NCBI GenBank assembly: GCA_902798365.1 | Contig: CADBWP010000001.1 | Location: 39,344-103,343 of the forward strand | Direction of reading: 5' to 3' | Source of the DNA: an uncultured Ruminococcus sp. | GTDB taxonomy: Bacteria; Bacillota; Clostridia; Oscillospirales; Acutalibacteraceae | Length of the DNA: 64,000 bases | In this document: positions 15,101-24,645 of the stretch, one piece after another | How the letters are laid out: each line of letters starts with the position of its first letter | Numbering within the stretch: the first letter of the stretch is position 1 | The notes under the pieces: model-generated | The model's database searches: none | Told to the model about the DNA's origin: nothing | What the model saw: the letters and a program-made list of their open reading frames with translations, nothing else | Translations under genes and position numbers: made by a program

Positions 15101-16159
15101 TCAGAGCATTTGGCAAACAAGGTCGCCCATTTGTTCACAGCTCACCTTGTTCATGCCTTCCTCGTAAATATCGGGGGTGCGGTTTGTTTTGAGCACCTCG
15201 GAAACGGCGTCTTCTATAGCCTGTGCCGCCTCGGGCTGTGCCAGGGAATAGCGCAGCATCATGGCTACCGAAAGAATTGTGGCGAGCGGATTGGCTATGC
15301 CAAGTCCCGCGATGTCGGGAGCGGAGCCGTGAATGGGCTCATACAGACCGAGCTTGCCGCCCGAAAGCGAAGCGGAGGCGAGCATGCCGATGGAACCGGC
15401 TATCATGGAAGCCTCATCGGAGAGGATGTCGCCGAAGATGTTTGAGGTCACGATAACGTCAAACTGCTTGGGGTTTCTCACAAGCTGCATCGCGCAGTTA
15501 TCGACATACATGTGGTTGAGCTCAACCTCGGGGTACTCGGCGCTGAGGCGGATGACGGTTTCTCTCCATAGGCGCGAGGACTCGAGCACGTTTGCCTTGT
15601 CAACGCTGGTGAGCTTTTTGTTTCTCTTCATAGCAAGGTCAAAGGCTACGCGAGCGATGCGCTCGACCTCTGCCACAGAGTACTTTTCGGTATCCCACGC
15701 GCAGTCGTCTCCCCTGCCGCGCTCGCCGAAATAGATGCCGCCCGTAAGCTCGCGCACTATCATAATGTCCATGTTGTCGCCGATTATATCGTCCTTTATG
15801 GGCGAGGCGCTTTTAAGGGGTCCGAAAATGACCGAGGGGCGCAGATTGGCAAAAAGACCGAGAGCGCCGCGGATACCAAGCAGACCTGCCTCGGGGCGGT
15901 TGTTGCCGGGCTGATTGTCCCACTTGGGGCCGCCCACCGCGCCCAGGATAACGCTGTCGGACGCCTTGCACTTGGCAACGGTCTCGTCGGGAAGCGGAAC
16001 GCCTGTGGCGTCTATTGCGCAGCCGCCCAGCAGCGCCTCGTCATATGTTACCGTAAATCCGAATTTGTCGGCAGCGCGGTCAAGCACCTTTACCGCCTGA
16101 TCGACGATCTCGGGACCTATGCCGTCGCCCTTTAATAATGTGATCTTGTAATTTTGCAT
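15101..16159 (-). CDS. leuB: 3-isopropylmalate dehydrogenase
   Basis: The 352-residue enzyme oxidises and decarboxylates 3-isopropylmalate in leucine synthesis using NAD. It shows the family start [14 protein letters not shown], the substrate loop with [23 protein letters not shown], and the GSAPDIAG cofactor motif. Full length and clearly LeuB rather than isocitrate dehydrogenase. AAGGAG precedes the ATG. The other leucine genes (leuA, leuC, leuD) are not in this window, so leuB is detached or at the end of a rearranged operon. Confidence 0.97.
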   Translation of the reverse strand: MQNYKITLLKGDGIGPEIVDQAVKVLDRAADKFGFTVTYDEALLGGCAIDATGVPLPDETVAKCKASDSVILGAVGGPKWDNQPGNNRPEAGLLGIRGALGLFANLRPSVIFGPLKSASPIKDDIIGDNMDIMIVRELTGGIYFGERGRGDDCAWDTEKYSVAEVERIARVAFDLAMKRNKKLTSVDKANVLESSRLWRETVIRLSAEYPEVELNHMYVDNCAMQLVRNPKQFDVIVTSNIFGDILSDEASMIAGSIGMLASASLSGGKLGLYEPIHGSAPDIAGLGIANPLATILSVAMMLRYSLAQPEAAQAIEDAVSEVLKTNRTPDIYEEGMNKVSCEQMGDLVCQML

Positions 16160-16210
16160 TTTTGATTACTCCTTTTTGTGTGTAGTGAACCGTTTGCCGT
16201 TCACCGTTTA

Positions 16211-16837
16211 TTATTCATTATAATTCTCTGTGGGAATTTTATCAAACACCTCAACCACCTTGCCCCTTTGCCACAGCATTGGGGTAACGCGGACGGAATA
16301 GCCGAAGCCGTTGTCCATCGTCCATTCAAAGGGCTTTGCCTGTGGCAGCCCATACACGGCGAGCAGGGTCATAATAACGCCGCCGTGGGTAACTATGGCG
16401 CTTTGGGTGGTGCCTGTTTTCATAAGACCCTCTGTTATGCTCTCGAACATTTTGCATATGCGCCGCACAAAATCCGCGTTGCTTTCGCCGTTGGGCGGAC
16501 AAACGGAATTGTCTGCCGCAAGCCATCTTTGAAAAGCCTCGTCGCCGCCAAGCTCGTCGGCGGTTTTGCCCTCCCAGTCGCCGAAGTTGTATTCGCGCAG
16601 GTCGGCTATGGCAAGAGGACTGAGGTCGGGATATATTATGCGGCAGGTCTCGGTGCAGCGCTTGAGCGGACTTGTAAAGACCACCTTGGTCGGCGGGTAG
16701 CCTCCGCCGGCGGCAAGCGACTTCAGCGCCTTTATGCCGTTTTGCGACAGGGGCGCGTCGGTAACGCCTATGTATTTTCCTTTTAAGGTTTCATCTATTG
16801 CGCCGTGGCGAATGAGATGGATAACATAAGACTTCAT
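16211..16837 (-). CDS. Histidine phosphatase family protein (alpha-ribazole phosphatase/phosphoglycerate mutase-like)
   Basis: A 208-residue member of the histidine phosphatase clan: LIRHGAI with the phospho-accepting His near residue 9, TSPLKRCTETC, the acidic residue in FGDWEGKT, and the second His in IVTHGGVI. It resembles CobC-type alpha-ribazole phosphatases more than glycolytic mutases, but no cobalamin genes are near, so the substrate is open. The start at 16837 follows a CGGAG ribosome binding site; the frame extends upstream without one. It ends 51 bases before leuB and may be cotranscribed with it. Confidence 0.82.
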   Translation of the reverse strand: MKSYVIHLIRHGAIDETLKGKYIGVTDAPLSQNGIKALKSLAAGGGYPPTKVVFTSPLKRCTETCRIIYPDLSPLAIADLREYNFGDWEGKTADELGGDEAFQRWLAADNSVCPPNGESNADFVRRICKMFESITEGLMKTGTTQSAIVTHGGVIMTLLAVYGLPQAKPFEWTMDNGFGYSVRVTPMLWQRGKVVEVFDKIPTENYNE

Positions 16838-16885
16838 AAAAGCTCCGGTAAAAAGCAACCGAAAACAGAAAAACTCTGCAAAAGG

Positions 16886-16914
16886 TTGACTGACGATTAA
16901 TAATATATTATACT
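16886..16914 (+). promoter_or_regulatory. Promoter of the XRE regulator gene
   Basis: TTGACT (16886-16891), 17 bases, TATACT (16909-16914), about 100 bases before the TTG start at 17021. Confidence 0.6.
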
Positions 16915-17020
16915 GTTCGTATAATAAAGAATAAAAACGATCTCGCCAAAGCTCTGCCAAGCGGAGTTTTTGCCGAATATCGTTACTATTATACTATTTT
17001 TAAAAACGAGGTGTCAAGCG

Positions 17021-17677
17021 TTGAACGCGGTTTTTCACAGAATTATTACAATTTTACGCAAGGAAAGGGGCATAAGCCAAAAGCAGGCAGCCGCCGACCT
17101 GGGAGTATCTCAGGCGCTGCTGTCGCATTATGAGAAGGGAATACGCGAGTGCGGGCTTGATTTTTTGTCGCGCATAGCGGACTACTACGAGGTGAGCACC
17201 GACTATCTTCTGGGCAGAACGATAAAGCGCACCCCCACAGAATACGCTCCCGAGGAGCCGGAGGAGCCCGCGCGCAGCCGCACAAGCGTTGCGAACCGGG
17301 TGAATCTGAGCCTGCTGAAAAGCTCTGCCGACGTAATATATGATTTGCTCGGTCAGCTGGGCAGCAGGCGGCTGTCAAGCGCCGCCGGAAACTACCTTAT
17401 GTGCGCTCATTATCAGGTGTTCCGAACCCTGTACAACGCGGAGCCCGGCAACGACCCGTCGCTTTTTACCCTTGACAAAAACCATTACAAGGCGCTTACC
17501 ACGGCATCTATGATAGTGGATATAGAGGCGGCGGAGGCAATAATGGCGCGCGAATGTACGTCGCTTGTTCTGTCGCCCGACATCCTTTCGGGCTATTTTG
17601 AAAAGGGCGCGCCGTCGCTGTTCAATTTGATACAGCTTGCGGAGAAAAGCGTAAAAAAGCAAAAGGTCGAGGACTGA
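17021..17677 (+). CDS. XRE-family transcriptional regulator
   Basis: The 218-residue protein starts with a Cro/CI-type helix-turn-helix (about 5-60; ISQKQAAADLGVSQALLSHYEKG, written here as two overlapping helices: ISQKQAAADLG and SQALLSHYEKG), followed by DYYEVSTDYLLGR typical of SinR-like regulators. The remaining 150 residues are helical with no known domain that I recognise. The start is a TTG at 17021 preceded by GAGGTG; the open frame continues upstream but has no ribosome binding site. It is a single-gene unit, divergent from the histidine phosphatase. Confidence 0.85.
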   Translation: MNAVFHRIITILRKERGISQKQAAADLGVSQALLSHYEKGIRECGLDFLSRIADYYEVSTDYLLGRTIKRTPTEYAPEEPEEPARSRTSVANRVNLSLLKSSADVIYDLLGQLGSRRLSSAAGNYLMCAHYQVFRTLYNAEPGNDPSLFTLDKNHYKALTTASMIVDIEAAEAIMARECTSLVLSPDILSGYFEKGAPSLFNLIQLAEKSVKKQKVED

Positions 17678-17700
17678 CCGCAGCACTAAAGCTAAACACT

Positions 17701-17748
17701 CGGTCGGGAGAAAAGGTAATCTCATGCGAGAACCTTTCCTCCCGACCG
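17701..17748. terminator. Bidirectional terminator, GGTCGGG family
   Basis: CGGTCGGGAG (17701) pairs with CTCCCGACCG (ending 17748), plus AAAAGGT/ACCTTT; convergent genes lie on both sides. Confidence 0.75.
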
Positions 17749-17749
17749 T

Positions 17750-18631
17750 TTATTCTTCGTTGGGTTTTGTGTTTGAGGTATTTGCCTCTTCTTCCTTTTT
17801 CTCAACTATCCTTTTGTTCACCCTTACGCCGTCGTAGCGTTTTTTGAATGAAACTCTGCCGGTAAAGGCTCTGCCGCAGTTTTTACAGATGAAGTCGGCA
17901 GTAAAGTTGCGGTTGTGCAGCCGCCAGCTTTTTATTCGGCGGGCGCGTTTGCCGCAAACGTCGCAGTTGAACTTGAGCGCCGAGCGGTCTATATCGGGCG
18001 AGCCGAGGTCGGTGATGTAATGGTTTTTAAAGGTCATGCGGTCGTAAAACGCCTCGCTGTCGGCGTCCTGAACAAATCTGTCCAAGGGAAGGGCGCCGCG
18101 CAAGGCTTTCAGACATTTAAGGCTGAGCAGGGCGTCCGCTCCGGCGCGGTGCTGATCGTCCTCGGAGAACTCTACGCCCAGCCGCTCGGCACACAGCCCG
18201 AGCCCCATCTGGCAGCCCTCGTCAAACCTGTTCATAGCTCTTTCGCAATACTCCTGCATGTCGCAGTAGCGGTGCAAAAACGGGATTTTTCTGTCCTTAT
18301 AATAATACAGGCAGTTGTCGATGAGCGCGTGTATGTCCGAGGTTCCCCAGGTCATTATGACCGAGTCGCCTGCGAACTCGCCGAAGCTCTGCACCACGGA
18401 GCCAAAGTCGGCGCCGTCGGACAGAGCCTCGTTTGTGAGCTTGGTAAGCTCCTTTACTCTGCCGCTGAGCCTCTTGCCGATTCGCGGTGATATAAGCGCG
18501 GAGAAGGTGTCTGTGACCGCGAGGTCTTCATCGGTCTTGACCGCGCCGAATTCTATTATTTCGTTAACAAAGCGGTGAGCGGACTTGGAATAAGCGCCGT
18601 TCCACTCTAAATCCAGGATAACATAACTCAT
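17750..18631 (-). CDS. DEDDh 3'-5' exonuclease family protein with C-terminal zinc ribbon
   Basis: The 293-residue protein has an N-terminal RNase T/DnaQ-like exonuclease domain (about 1-185): YVILDLEWNG supplies the first Asp and Glu, later motifs include TWGTSDIHAL and the HRAGADAL His-x4-Asp. Residues about 220-262 form a CDVC...CKNC zinc ribbon, then a Lys/Glu-rich tail. Such proteins resemble the sporulation-associated KapD exonucleases, but the ribbon is an addition; substrate (RNA or DNA) is unknown. Its ATG overlaps the typA stop by 4 bases, so it is translationally coupled to typA. Confidence 0.82.
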   Translation of the reverse strand: MSYVILDLEWNGAYSKSAHRFVNEIIEFGAVKTDEDLAVTDTFSALISPRIGKRLSGRVKELTKLTNEALSDGADFGSVVQSFGEFAGDSVIMTWGTSDIHALIDNCLYYYKDRKIPFLHRYCDMQEYCERAMNRFDEGCQMGLGLCAERLGVEFSEDDQHRAGADALLSLKCLKALRGALPLDRFVQDADSEAFYDRMTFKNHYITDLGSPDIDRSALKFNCDVCGKRARRIKSWRLHNRNFTADFICKNCGRAFTGRVSFKKRYDGVRVNKRIVEKKEEEANTSNTKPNEE

Positions 18632-20448
18632 TTTTTGCGGAATGCCTGCTTCATTCTCTGCTCCTTAGACAGGATCCTTTTTCTCATTCTTATGCTTTGC
18701 GGAGTCACCTCTACAAGCTCGTCGTCGGCAATAAACTCAAGGCATTGCTCCAGCGACATTATCGTGGGCGGAGTGAGCTTAAGCGCGTCGTCCGAGCCCG
18801 AGGCGCGTGTGTTGGTGATGTGCTTCTTCTTACACACATTTACGGTGATGTCCTCCGCCTTGGGGCTTGCGCCGACGATCATGCCCTCATAAACGGGCAC
18901 GCCCGCGCCGATGAACAGCCTGCCGCGCTCCTGGGCGGCATACAGACCGTAGGTGACGGTCTCGCCCGTTTCAAAGGCTATAAGAGAGCCCTGGAAGCGC
19001 GTGGTAATCTCGCCCTTGAACGGCTCGTAGCCGTCAAACACGTGGTTCATTATGCCGTTGCCGTTGGTATCGGTGAGGAACTCGGGACGGTAGCCCATAA
19101 GTCCTCTGGCAGGGATGCGGAATTCTATGTGGGTAACGCCGCCGTCGCGGGTGCCCATGTTTATCAGCTCTGCCTTGCGTGAGCCAAGCTTTTCCATTAC
19201 TGCGCCCACATAGCTGTCGGGAACCTCAACGATAAGATACTCCATGGGCTCGCACAGCTTGCCGTCGATGGTCTTGGTGATGACCTCGGGGCGCGATACC
19301 TGAAACTCAAAGTTCTGGCGGCGCATGGTTTCGATGAGTATTGAAAGGTGAAGCTCTCCCCTGCCCGATACCTTGAAGGTATCGGCGCTGTCGGTCTCCT
19401 CAACGCGCAGGGCGACGTTGGTTTCGGTCTCCTTGAACAGCCTGTCGCGTATGTTGCGCGAGGTCACATATTTGCCCTCTCTGCCGGCAAAGGGAGAGTT
19501 GTTGACGATAAAATTCATGGTAACAGTGGGCTCGTCTATCTTTACGAAGGGAAGCGGCTCCACGCAGTCGTTAGAGCACAGGGTCTCGCCTATGTTGAGC
19601 TCCTGAATACCGCTTATGCACACAAGGTCGCCCACGGTGGCGGACTCACATTCGGTGCGCTTAAGACCCTCAAACTGATAGAGCTTGCCTATCTTTGCCT
19701 GCTTTGTCGTGCCGTCGGTATGGCAAAGGGTCACGGACTGACCGTTTTTAACGGTGCCGCGCTCTACCCTGCCGACGCCTATCTTGCCCACAAAGTTGTC
19801 GGCGTCTATGTTTGAGATGAGTATTTGCAGACCGCCGTCGGGGTCGCCCTCGGGAGCGGGGATCTCGTTTACTATCGCCTCAAACAAGGGCTTCATGTCG
19901 CCCGAAAGCTCGTGGTGATCGGTGCCCGCGTAGCCGTCGCGCGCCGAGGCATACACAACGGGAAATTCAAGCTGATCCTCGTCGGCGCCCAGCTCGATAA
20001 ACAGGTCGAGCACCTCATCTACGACCTCCTCGGGGCGTGCGCCCGGGCGGTCGATCTTGTTGAGCACGACAAGCGGCTTTTTGCCGAGCCCCAACGCCTT
20101 TTTGAGCACAAAGCGGGTCTGTGGCATACAGCCCTCAAACGCATCTACAAGCAGTACGACGCCGTCAACCATTTGCAGTATGCGCTCAACCTCGCCGCCG
20201 AAGTCGGCGTGGCCGGGGGTATCCACTATATTGATTTTTATGCCGTTGTACATAACGGCGGTGGGCTTTGAAAGTATGGTGATGCCGCGCTCGCGTTCAA
20301 GGTCGCCCGAGTCCATTACCCTTTCCTCGACCGTCTCGTTCTCGCGGAACACGCCGCTCTGGCGCAGAAGCTGATCGACAAGCGTGGTTTTGCCGTGGTC
20401 AACGTGCGCTATTATGGCTATATTTCTTAAATCTTCTCTGACACTCAT
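18628..20448 (-). CDS. typA: Ribosome-associated translational GTPase TypA/BipA
   Basis: The 606-residue GTPase has the G1 motif AHVDHGKTT, the switch RGITI, G3 DTPGHADFGG and G4 NKIDRPGA near residue 130, followed by domain 2, two EF-G-like domains and the BipA C-terminal domain (GASPKAEDITVNV). It acts on the 70S ribosome, helping 50S assembly and growth at low temperature or stress. The start at 20448 (MSVREDLRNIAI) matches family N-termini; the ribosome binding site is weak (GAGAGAAT). Downstream it overlaps the exonuclease gene. Confidence 0.97.
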   Translation of the reverse strand: MSVREDLRNIAIIAHVDHGKTTLVDQLLRQSGVFRENETVEERVMDSGDLERERGITILSKPTAVMYNGIKINIVDTPGHADFGGEVERILQMVDGVVLLVDAFEGCMPQTRFVLKKALGLGKKPLVVLNKIDRPGARPEEVVDEVLDLFIELGADEDQLEFPVVYASARDGYAGTDHHELSGDMKPLFEAIVNEIPAPEGDPDGGLQILISNIDADNFVGKIGVGRVERGTVKNGQSVTLCHTDGTTKQAKIGKLYQFEGLKRTECESATVGDLVCISGIQELNIGETLCSNDCVEPLPFVKIDEPTVTMNFIVNNSPFAGREGKYVTSRNIRDRLFKETETNVALRVEETDSADTFKVSGRGELHLSILIETMRRQNFEFQVSRPEVITKTIDGKLCEPMEYLIVEVPDSYVGAVMEKLGSRKAELINMGTRDGGVTHIEFRIPARGLMGYRPEFLTDTNGNGIMNHVFDGYEPFKGEITTRFQGSLIAFETGETVTYGLYAAQERGRLFIGAGVPVYEGMIVGASPKAEDITVNVCKKKHITNTRASGSDDALKLTPPTIMSLEQCLEFIADDELVEVTPQSIRMRKRILSKEQRMKQAFRKK

Positions 20449-20563
20449 ACAGATTCTCTCATTTCTTTTTATAAGTGGTTTTATTATATCACTATAATTC
20501 CTAAAATGCAATAATAATCAAAGCTGAAATTTACAAATCGGCATATTCAGCCGAAAAAACTCC

Positions 20564-20598
20564 TTTACAATCACGCCGTATTGTTATATAATTAACAT
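20564..20598 (+). promoter_or_regulatory. acn-icd-rex promoter with Rex-like operator over the -10
   Basis: TTTACA (20564-20569), 17 bases, TATAAT (20587-20592). The near-palindrome TTGTTATATAATTAACAT (20581-20598) covers the -10 element and matches 12 of the 14 fixed positions of the clostridial Rex consensus TTGTTAAnnnnTTAACAA. Because rex is the third gene of this operon, it implies NADH-responsive autoregulation. A small TGCCGT/ACGGCA hairpin (20601-20618) follows in the leader. Confidence 0.75.
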
Positions 20599-20646
20599 AG
20601 TGCCGTTTGAGGACGGCAGCAAGCCAAAACAACGGAGGTAACAATT

Positions 20647-22578
20647 ATGGGCTATACGATTGCGCAGAAAATTATTAAAGAGCACATTGTCAGCGGCGAA
20701 ATGACCGTGGGCAGCGACATCGGTCTTAAAATCGACCAGACGCTGACCCAGGACGCAACGGGCACAATGGCATACATCGAATACGAGGCAATGGGTATTC
20801 CGCGCGTTAAAACCGAAAAAAGCGTGGCATACATCGACCATAACACCCTGCAAACGGGCTTTGAAAACGCGGACGACCACCGCTTTATTCAGTCTGTGTG
20901 CAAAAAGCACGGCATTTATTTTTCGCGTCCGGGCAACGGAATCTGTCATCAGGTTCACCTTGAACGCTTCGGCAAGCCGGGCAAGACCCTTATCGGCTCG
21001 GACAGCCACACCCCCACGGGCGGCGGCATAGGAATGCTTGCCATAGGCGCGGGCGGTCTTGACGTGGCGGTTGCCATGGGCGGCGGCGCCTACTACATCA
21101 CCATGCCCAAAATGGTAAGGGTGAACCTTACGGGCAAGCTCTCGCCGTGGGTTTCGGCAAAGGATATTATTTTGGCGGTTCTTAAGGTGATGAGCGTTAA
21201 GGGAGGCGTCGGCAAGATAGTTGAATACGGCGGCGAGGGCGTAAAGACCCTTACCGTGCCCGAGCGCGCCACTATAACAAACATGGGCGCGGAACTGGGC
21301 GCCACCACCTCTGTGTTCCCGTCCGACGAAATCACGCGCGAGTTCCTTAAGGCGCAGGGACGCGAGGAGGACTACACCGAGCTGAGCGCGGACGCCGACG
21401 CGGTGTATGACGAAGTTATTGAGATAAACCTGTCGGAGCTTGAGCCTCTTGCCGCGTGCCCCCACTCCCCCGACAACGTAAAGACCATAAAGGAGCTTGA
21501 AGGCAAAACGGTGGATCAGGTGTGCATCGGCTCCTGCACCAACTCGAGCTATCTTGACATGATGCGAGTGGCGTATATACTCAAGGGCAAAAAGGTAGCC
21601 GACAACGTTTCTCTGGCTATCGCTCCCGGCAGCAAGCAGGTGTTCAACATGCTGGCGCTTAACGGAGCTTTGGGCGATATGATAGCAGCGGGTGCTCGTA
21701 TTCTTGAAAGCGCCTGCGGCCCCTGCATAGGCATGGGTCAGTCGCCCAACAGCGGCGGCGTTTCGCTGAGAACCTTTAACCGCAACTTTGAGGGCAGAAG
21801 CGGCACAGCCGACGGTCAGATATTCCTTGTATCTCCCGAGACCGCAGCGGTGTCTGCCCTGAACGGCGTATTTACAGACCCGAGATGTCTGGGCGACGCA
21901 GCCGACATAAAGCTGCCCGAGCAGTTCCTTATCAACGACAACATGGTAATTGACCCTGCTCCCGCAGAGGAGATGGACAGCGTAAAGATTCTGCGCGGAC
22001 CCAACATAAAGGAATATCCCGCAACAAGTCCGCTTACCGACAGCATAGAGGCTTCATGCTCGCTTAAGGTCGGCGACAACATCACCACAGACCACATTAT
22101 GCCCGCGGGCGCAAAGATTCTTCCCCTGCGCTCAAACATTCCGAAAATCTCGGAGCATTGCTTTACCGTGTGCGACAAGGAGTTTCCAGCGCGCGCAAAA
22201 GCGTTGGGCAAGAGCATTATCGTGGGCGGAGAAAACTACGGTCAGGGCTCGTCGCGCGAGCACGCCGCGCTTGCTCCCCTGTATCTGGGCGTTAAGGCGG
22301 TGCTTGTGAAGAGCTTTGCGCGTATTCACAAGAGCAACCTGATAAACGCAGGTATTCTTCCCCTCACCTTTACCGACGCCGCAGATTATGACAAAATAAA
22401 GCTGGGCGACATGCTTGAGCTGCCCGAGGTCAAGGCAGAGATAGCCGCAGGCAAAAGCGTCACCGTTGTGAACACGACAAACGGCGAGAGCTTTAAGGCG
22501 GACTGCGAGCTTTCGGACAGGACAAGAGCTATTATCATTGCAGGCGGACTGCTTGATTATACAAAGGAGAACAGCTGA
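20647..22578 (+). CDS. acn: Aconitate hydratase
   Basis: The 643-residue [4Fe-4S] enzyme isomerises citrate to isocitrate. Cluster ligands are seen in IGSCTNSS and [26 protein letters not shown] and the C-terminal swivel-domain [16 protein letters not shown] are typical. At this length and with these features it is the mitochondrial-like aconitase found in Clostridia rather than 900-residue AcnA; homoaconitase or isopropylmalate isomerase is unlikely, since icd follows directly. GGAGGTAAC precedes the ATG. It is the first gene of the operon. Confidence 0.94.
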   Translation: MGYTIAQKIIKEHIVSGEMTVGSDIGLKIDQTLTQDATGTMAYIEYEAMGIPRVKTEKSVAYIDHNTLQTGFENADDHRFIQSVCKKHGIYFSRPGNGICHQVHLERFGKPGKTLIGSDSHTPTGGGIGMLAIGAGGLDVAVAMGGGAYYITMPKMVRVNLTGKLSPWVSAKDIILAVLKVMSVKGGVGKIVEYGGEGVKTLTVPERATITNMGAELGATTSVFPSDEITREFLKAQGREEDYTELSADADAVYDEVIEINLSELEPLAACPHSPDNVKTIKELEGKTVDQVCIGSCTNSSYLDMMRVAYILKGKKVADNVSLAIAPGSKQVFNMLALNGALGDMIAAGARILESACGPCIGMGQSPNSGGVSLRTFNRNFEGRSGTADGQIFLVSPETAAVSALNGVFTDPRCLGDAADIKLPEQFLINDNMVIDPAPAEEMDSVKILRGPNIKEYPATSPLTDSIEASCSLKVGDNITTDHIMPAGAKILPLRSNIPKISEHCFTVCDKEFPARAKALGKSIIVGGENYGQGSSREHAALAPLYLGVKAVLVKSFARIHKSNLINAGILPLTFTDAADYDKIKLGDMLELPEVKAEIAAGKSVTVVNTTNGESFKADCELSDRTRAIIIAGGLLDYTKENS

Positions 22579-23786
22579 TGGACAGAATTAAAATGACAAC
22601 GCCGCTTGTTGAGATGGACGGCGACGAGATGACAAGAGTCATCTGGCAGGAGATAAAGGACACCCTTATCCTGCCCTATGTTGACCTTAAGACCGAGTAT
22701 TACGACCTGGGTCTTAAGCACAGGAACGAAACCGACGATCAGGTGACAATAGACAGCGCCAACGCCACCAAAAAGTACGGTGTTGCGGTAAAGTGCGCCA
22801 CCATCACCCCCAACGCGGCAAGAATGGAAGAATACAACCTTAAGAGCATGTGGAAGTCGCCCAACGGCACCATCCGTGCCATTTTGGACGGTACGGTGTT
22901 CCGCAGCCCCATTCTTGTAAAGGGCATTACTCCTTATATTCCCACCTGGAAAAAGCCCATCTGCATTGCTCGTCACGCCTACGGCGACGTGTATAAAAAC
23001 ACCGAGATGCGCGTTGAGGCAGGCAGCAAGGCAGAGCTTTGCGTTACAAAGCCCGACGGCACCGAGGTGAGAAGCACCATCTTTGACTTTACCACCGACG
23101 GCGTTATTCAGGGCATGCACAACATAGACAAGAGCATCGCGTCCTTTGCAAGAAGCTGCTTTAACTATGCGCTTGACCAAAAGCTTGACGTGTGGTTTGC
23201 CACAAAGGACACCATCAGCAAGGTGTATGACCACCGCTTTAAGGATATTTTTGCCGAAATTTTTGAAAACGAGTACAAGGATAAATTTGAGGCAGAGGGC
23301 ATCGAGTTCTTCTATACCCTTATTGACGACGCTGTGGCACGAGTTATCCGCAGCGAGGGCGGCTATATGTGGGCGTGCAAGAACTATGACGGCGACGTTA
23401 TGAGCGACATGATAGCCACGGCCTTCGGCTCGCTTGCAATGATGACCAGCGTGCTGGTATCTCCCGACGGCATTTATGAGTTTGAGGCGGCTCACGGCAC
23501 CGTTCAGCGTCACTACTACAAATATCTTAAGGGCGAGGAGACCTCTACAAACTCGGTAGCCACTCTGTTTGCGTGGAGCGGAGCTCTGAGAAAGCGCGGC
23601 GAGCTTGACAAGCTGCCTGAGCTTATGAGCTTTGCCGACAAGCTTGAGGCAGCCACGATAAAGACCATTGAGGACGGCATTATGACGGGCGACCTTTACC
23701 TTATCTCTACCCTTGAAAACAAGAAAAAGGTCAGCACCGAGGAATTTTTGAAAGCTATTAACGAGCGCCTGGCCGCCTCGGTTTAA
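22578..23786 (+). CDS. icd: NADP-dependent isocitrate dehydrogenase (eukaryotic-type, dimeric)
   Basis: The 402-residue enzyme converts isocitrate to 2-oxoglutarate, feeding glutamate synthesis in an organism that probably runs only the oxidative half of the TCA cycle. It belongs to the subfamily shared with eukaryotic IDH1/2 ([46 protein letters not shown]) and not to the E. coli Icd type. Its ATG shares one base with the acn stop (TGATG), so translation is coupled. The NADP site is inferred from the family. Confidence 0.95.
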   Translation: MDRIKMTTPLVEMDGDEMTRVIWQEIKDTLILPYVDLKTEYYDLGLKHRNETDDQVTIDSANATKKYGVAVKCATITPNAARMEEYNLKSMWKSPNGTIRAILDGTVFRSPILVKGITPYIPTWKKPICIARHAYGDVYKNTEMRVEAGSKAELCVTKPDGTEVRSTIFDFTTDGVIQGMHNIDKSIASFARSCFNYALDQKLDVWFATKDTISKVYDHRFKDIFAEIFENEYKDKFEAEGIEFFYTLIDDAVARVIRSEGGYMWACKNYDGDVMSDMIATAFGSLAMMTSVLVSPDGIYEFEAAHGTVQRHYYKYLKGEETSTNSVATLFAWSGALRKRGELDKLPELMSFADKLEAATIKTIEDGIMTGDLYLISTLENKKKVSTEEFLKAINERLAASV

Positions 23787-23802
23787 AGGAGATTGGTGCG
23801 TC

Positions 23803-24435
23803 ATGCAAAAAAATGACGGCATTTCAATGTCGGTCATAAGGCGTTTGCCCAGATATTACCGCTTTTTGTGCGAGCTTAAGGAGCGTCGTATAGAACGGGT
23901 GTCCTCTACCAAGCTTGCCGAAATAATGAACACCACCGCGTCTCAGGTAAGGCAGGACTTAAACTGCTTCGGCGGATTCGGTCAGCAGGGCTACGGCTAC
24001 AGCGTAAGCCAGCTAAAGGAAGAAATACAAAAAATTCTGGGGCTCAACAACAACTACAAGGCTATTCTTATCGGCGCCGGAAACTTCGGCTCGGCTATAG
24101 CCAAGCACCTCGACTTTGACAAGCTCGGCTTTGAGCTGATAGGCTGCTTTGACAGCGACCCTGCCAAGAAGGGCGAAAGCCTGGGCGACCTGACGGTGCA
24201 AAGCGACGGCGATATAGAGGCGTTTTGCTCGCAAAACCGCATAGACGCGGCGTTTTTGTGTATTCCGCGCTCAAGCGCCGAACGCACCGTTGCGCGGCTG
24301 TACGGTCTGGGCATAAGAAGCTATTGGAATTTCAGCCACTACGACATAGCGTCGAGATACCCTGACGCCGTTGTTGAAAACGTGCACCTCAACGACAATT
24401 TGATGACGTTGTGCTACAGAATGACAAACAATTAG
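23803..24435 (+). CDS. rex: Redox-sensing transcriptional repressor Rex
   Basis: A 210-residue Rex: winged-helix DNA-binding domain (about 9-80; RLPRYYRFL, SSTKLAEIMNTTASQVRQDL, GYGYSV) and a Rossmann domain (about 85-210; AILIGAGNFGSAIA) that binds NADH or NAD. High NADH releases it from DNA, switching on NADH-consuming pathways. Here it lies 16 bases after icd behind AAAGGAG and its likely binding site overlaps the operon's own -10, so aconitase and isocitrate dehydrogenase would be tuned to NADH/NAD. A terminator follows. Confidence 0.96.
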   Translation: MQKNDGISMSVIRRLPRYYRFLCELKERRIERVSSTKLAEIMNTTASQVRQDLNCFGGFGQQGYGYSVSQLKEEIQKILGLNNNYKAILIGAGNFGSAIAKHLDFDKLGFELIGCFDSDPAKKGESLGDLTVQSDGDIEAFCSQNRIDAAFLCIPRSSAERTVARLYGLGIRSYWNFSHYDIASRYPDAVVENVHLNDNLMTLCYRMTNN

Positions 24436-24441
24436 AGAAAG

Positions 24442-24492
24442 CCGGGAAGAAAACCGTTCCGATGAGAAACGTTTTCTTCCCGGTTGTTTTTT
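24442..24492 (+). terminator. rex operon terminator, GGTCGGG-like family
   Basis: CCGGGAAGAAAAC pairs with GTTTTCTTCCCGG (24442-24483), followed by TTGTTTTTTG. A classical intrinsic terminator six bases after the rex stop. Confidence 0.9.
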
Positions 24493-24545
24493 GTTAATGA
24501 TGAACGGTAAGCGGTTTTGTTAATATCAACCTATCAAAAGGCAGA

Positions 24546-24611
24546 GAAAGCGCCCACAGGCGCCGGTCGGGAAAACAAGCCCTCGCATAAGCGAAGCTGT
24601 CTTCCCGGCCG
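24546..24611 (-). repeat. Composite intergenic repeat: GCGCC motif plus GGTCGGG hairpin
   Basis: GCGCCCACAGGCGC (24550-24563) abuts a hairpin of CGGTCGGGAA (24564-24573) with TTCCCGGCCG (24602-24611). The same two-part arrangement recurs at 33998-34057. It probably terminates the DUF1846 gene on the minus strand. A copy of the GAGAATAGAGATTAGAG string follows inverted at 24622-24638. Confidence 0.65.
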
Positions 24612-24645
24612 AAATTCTATTCTCTAATCTCTATTCTCTGTCCGC

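Noticed and set aside
22557-23837. Minus-strand open frame of 426 codons opposite icd
   Set aside because: Covers icd, which is unmistakable; composition is that of an antisense frame.
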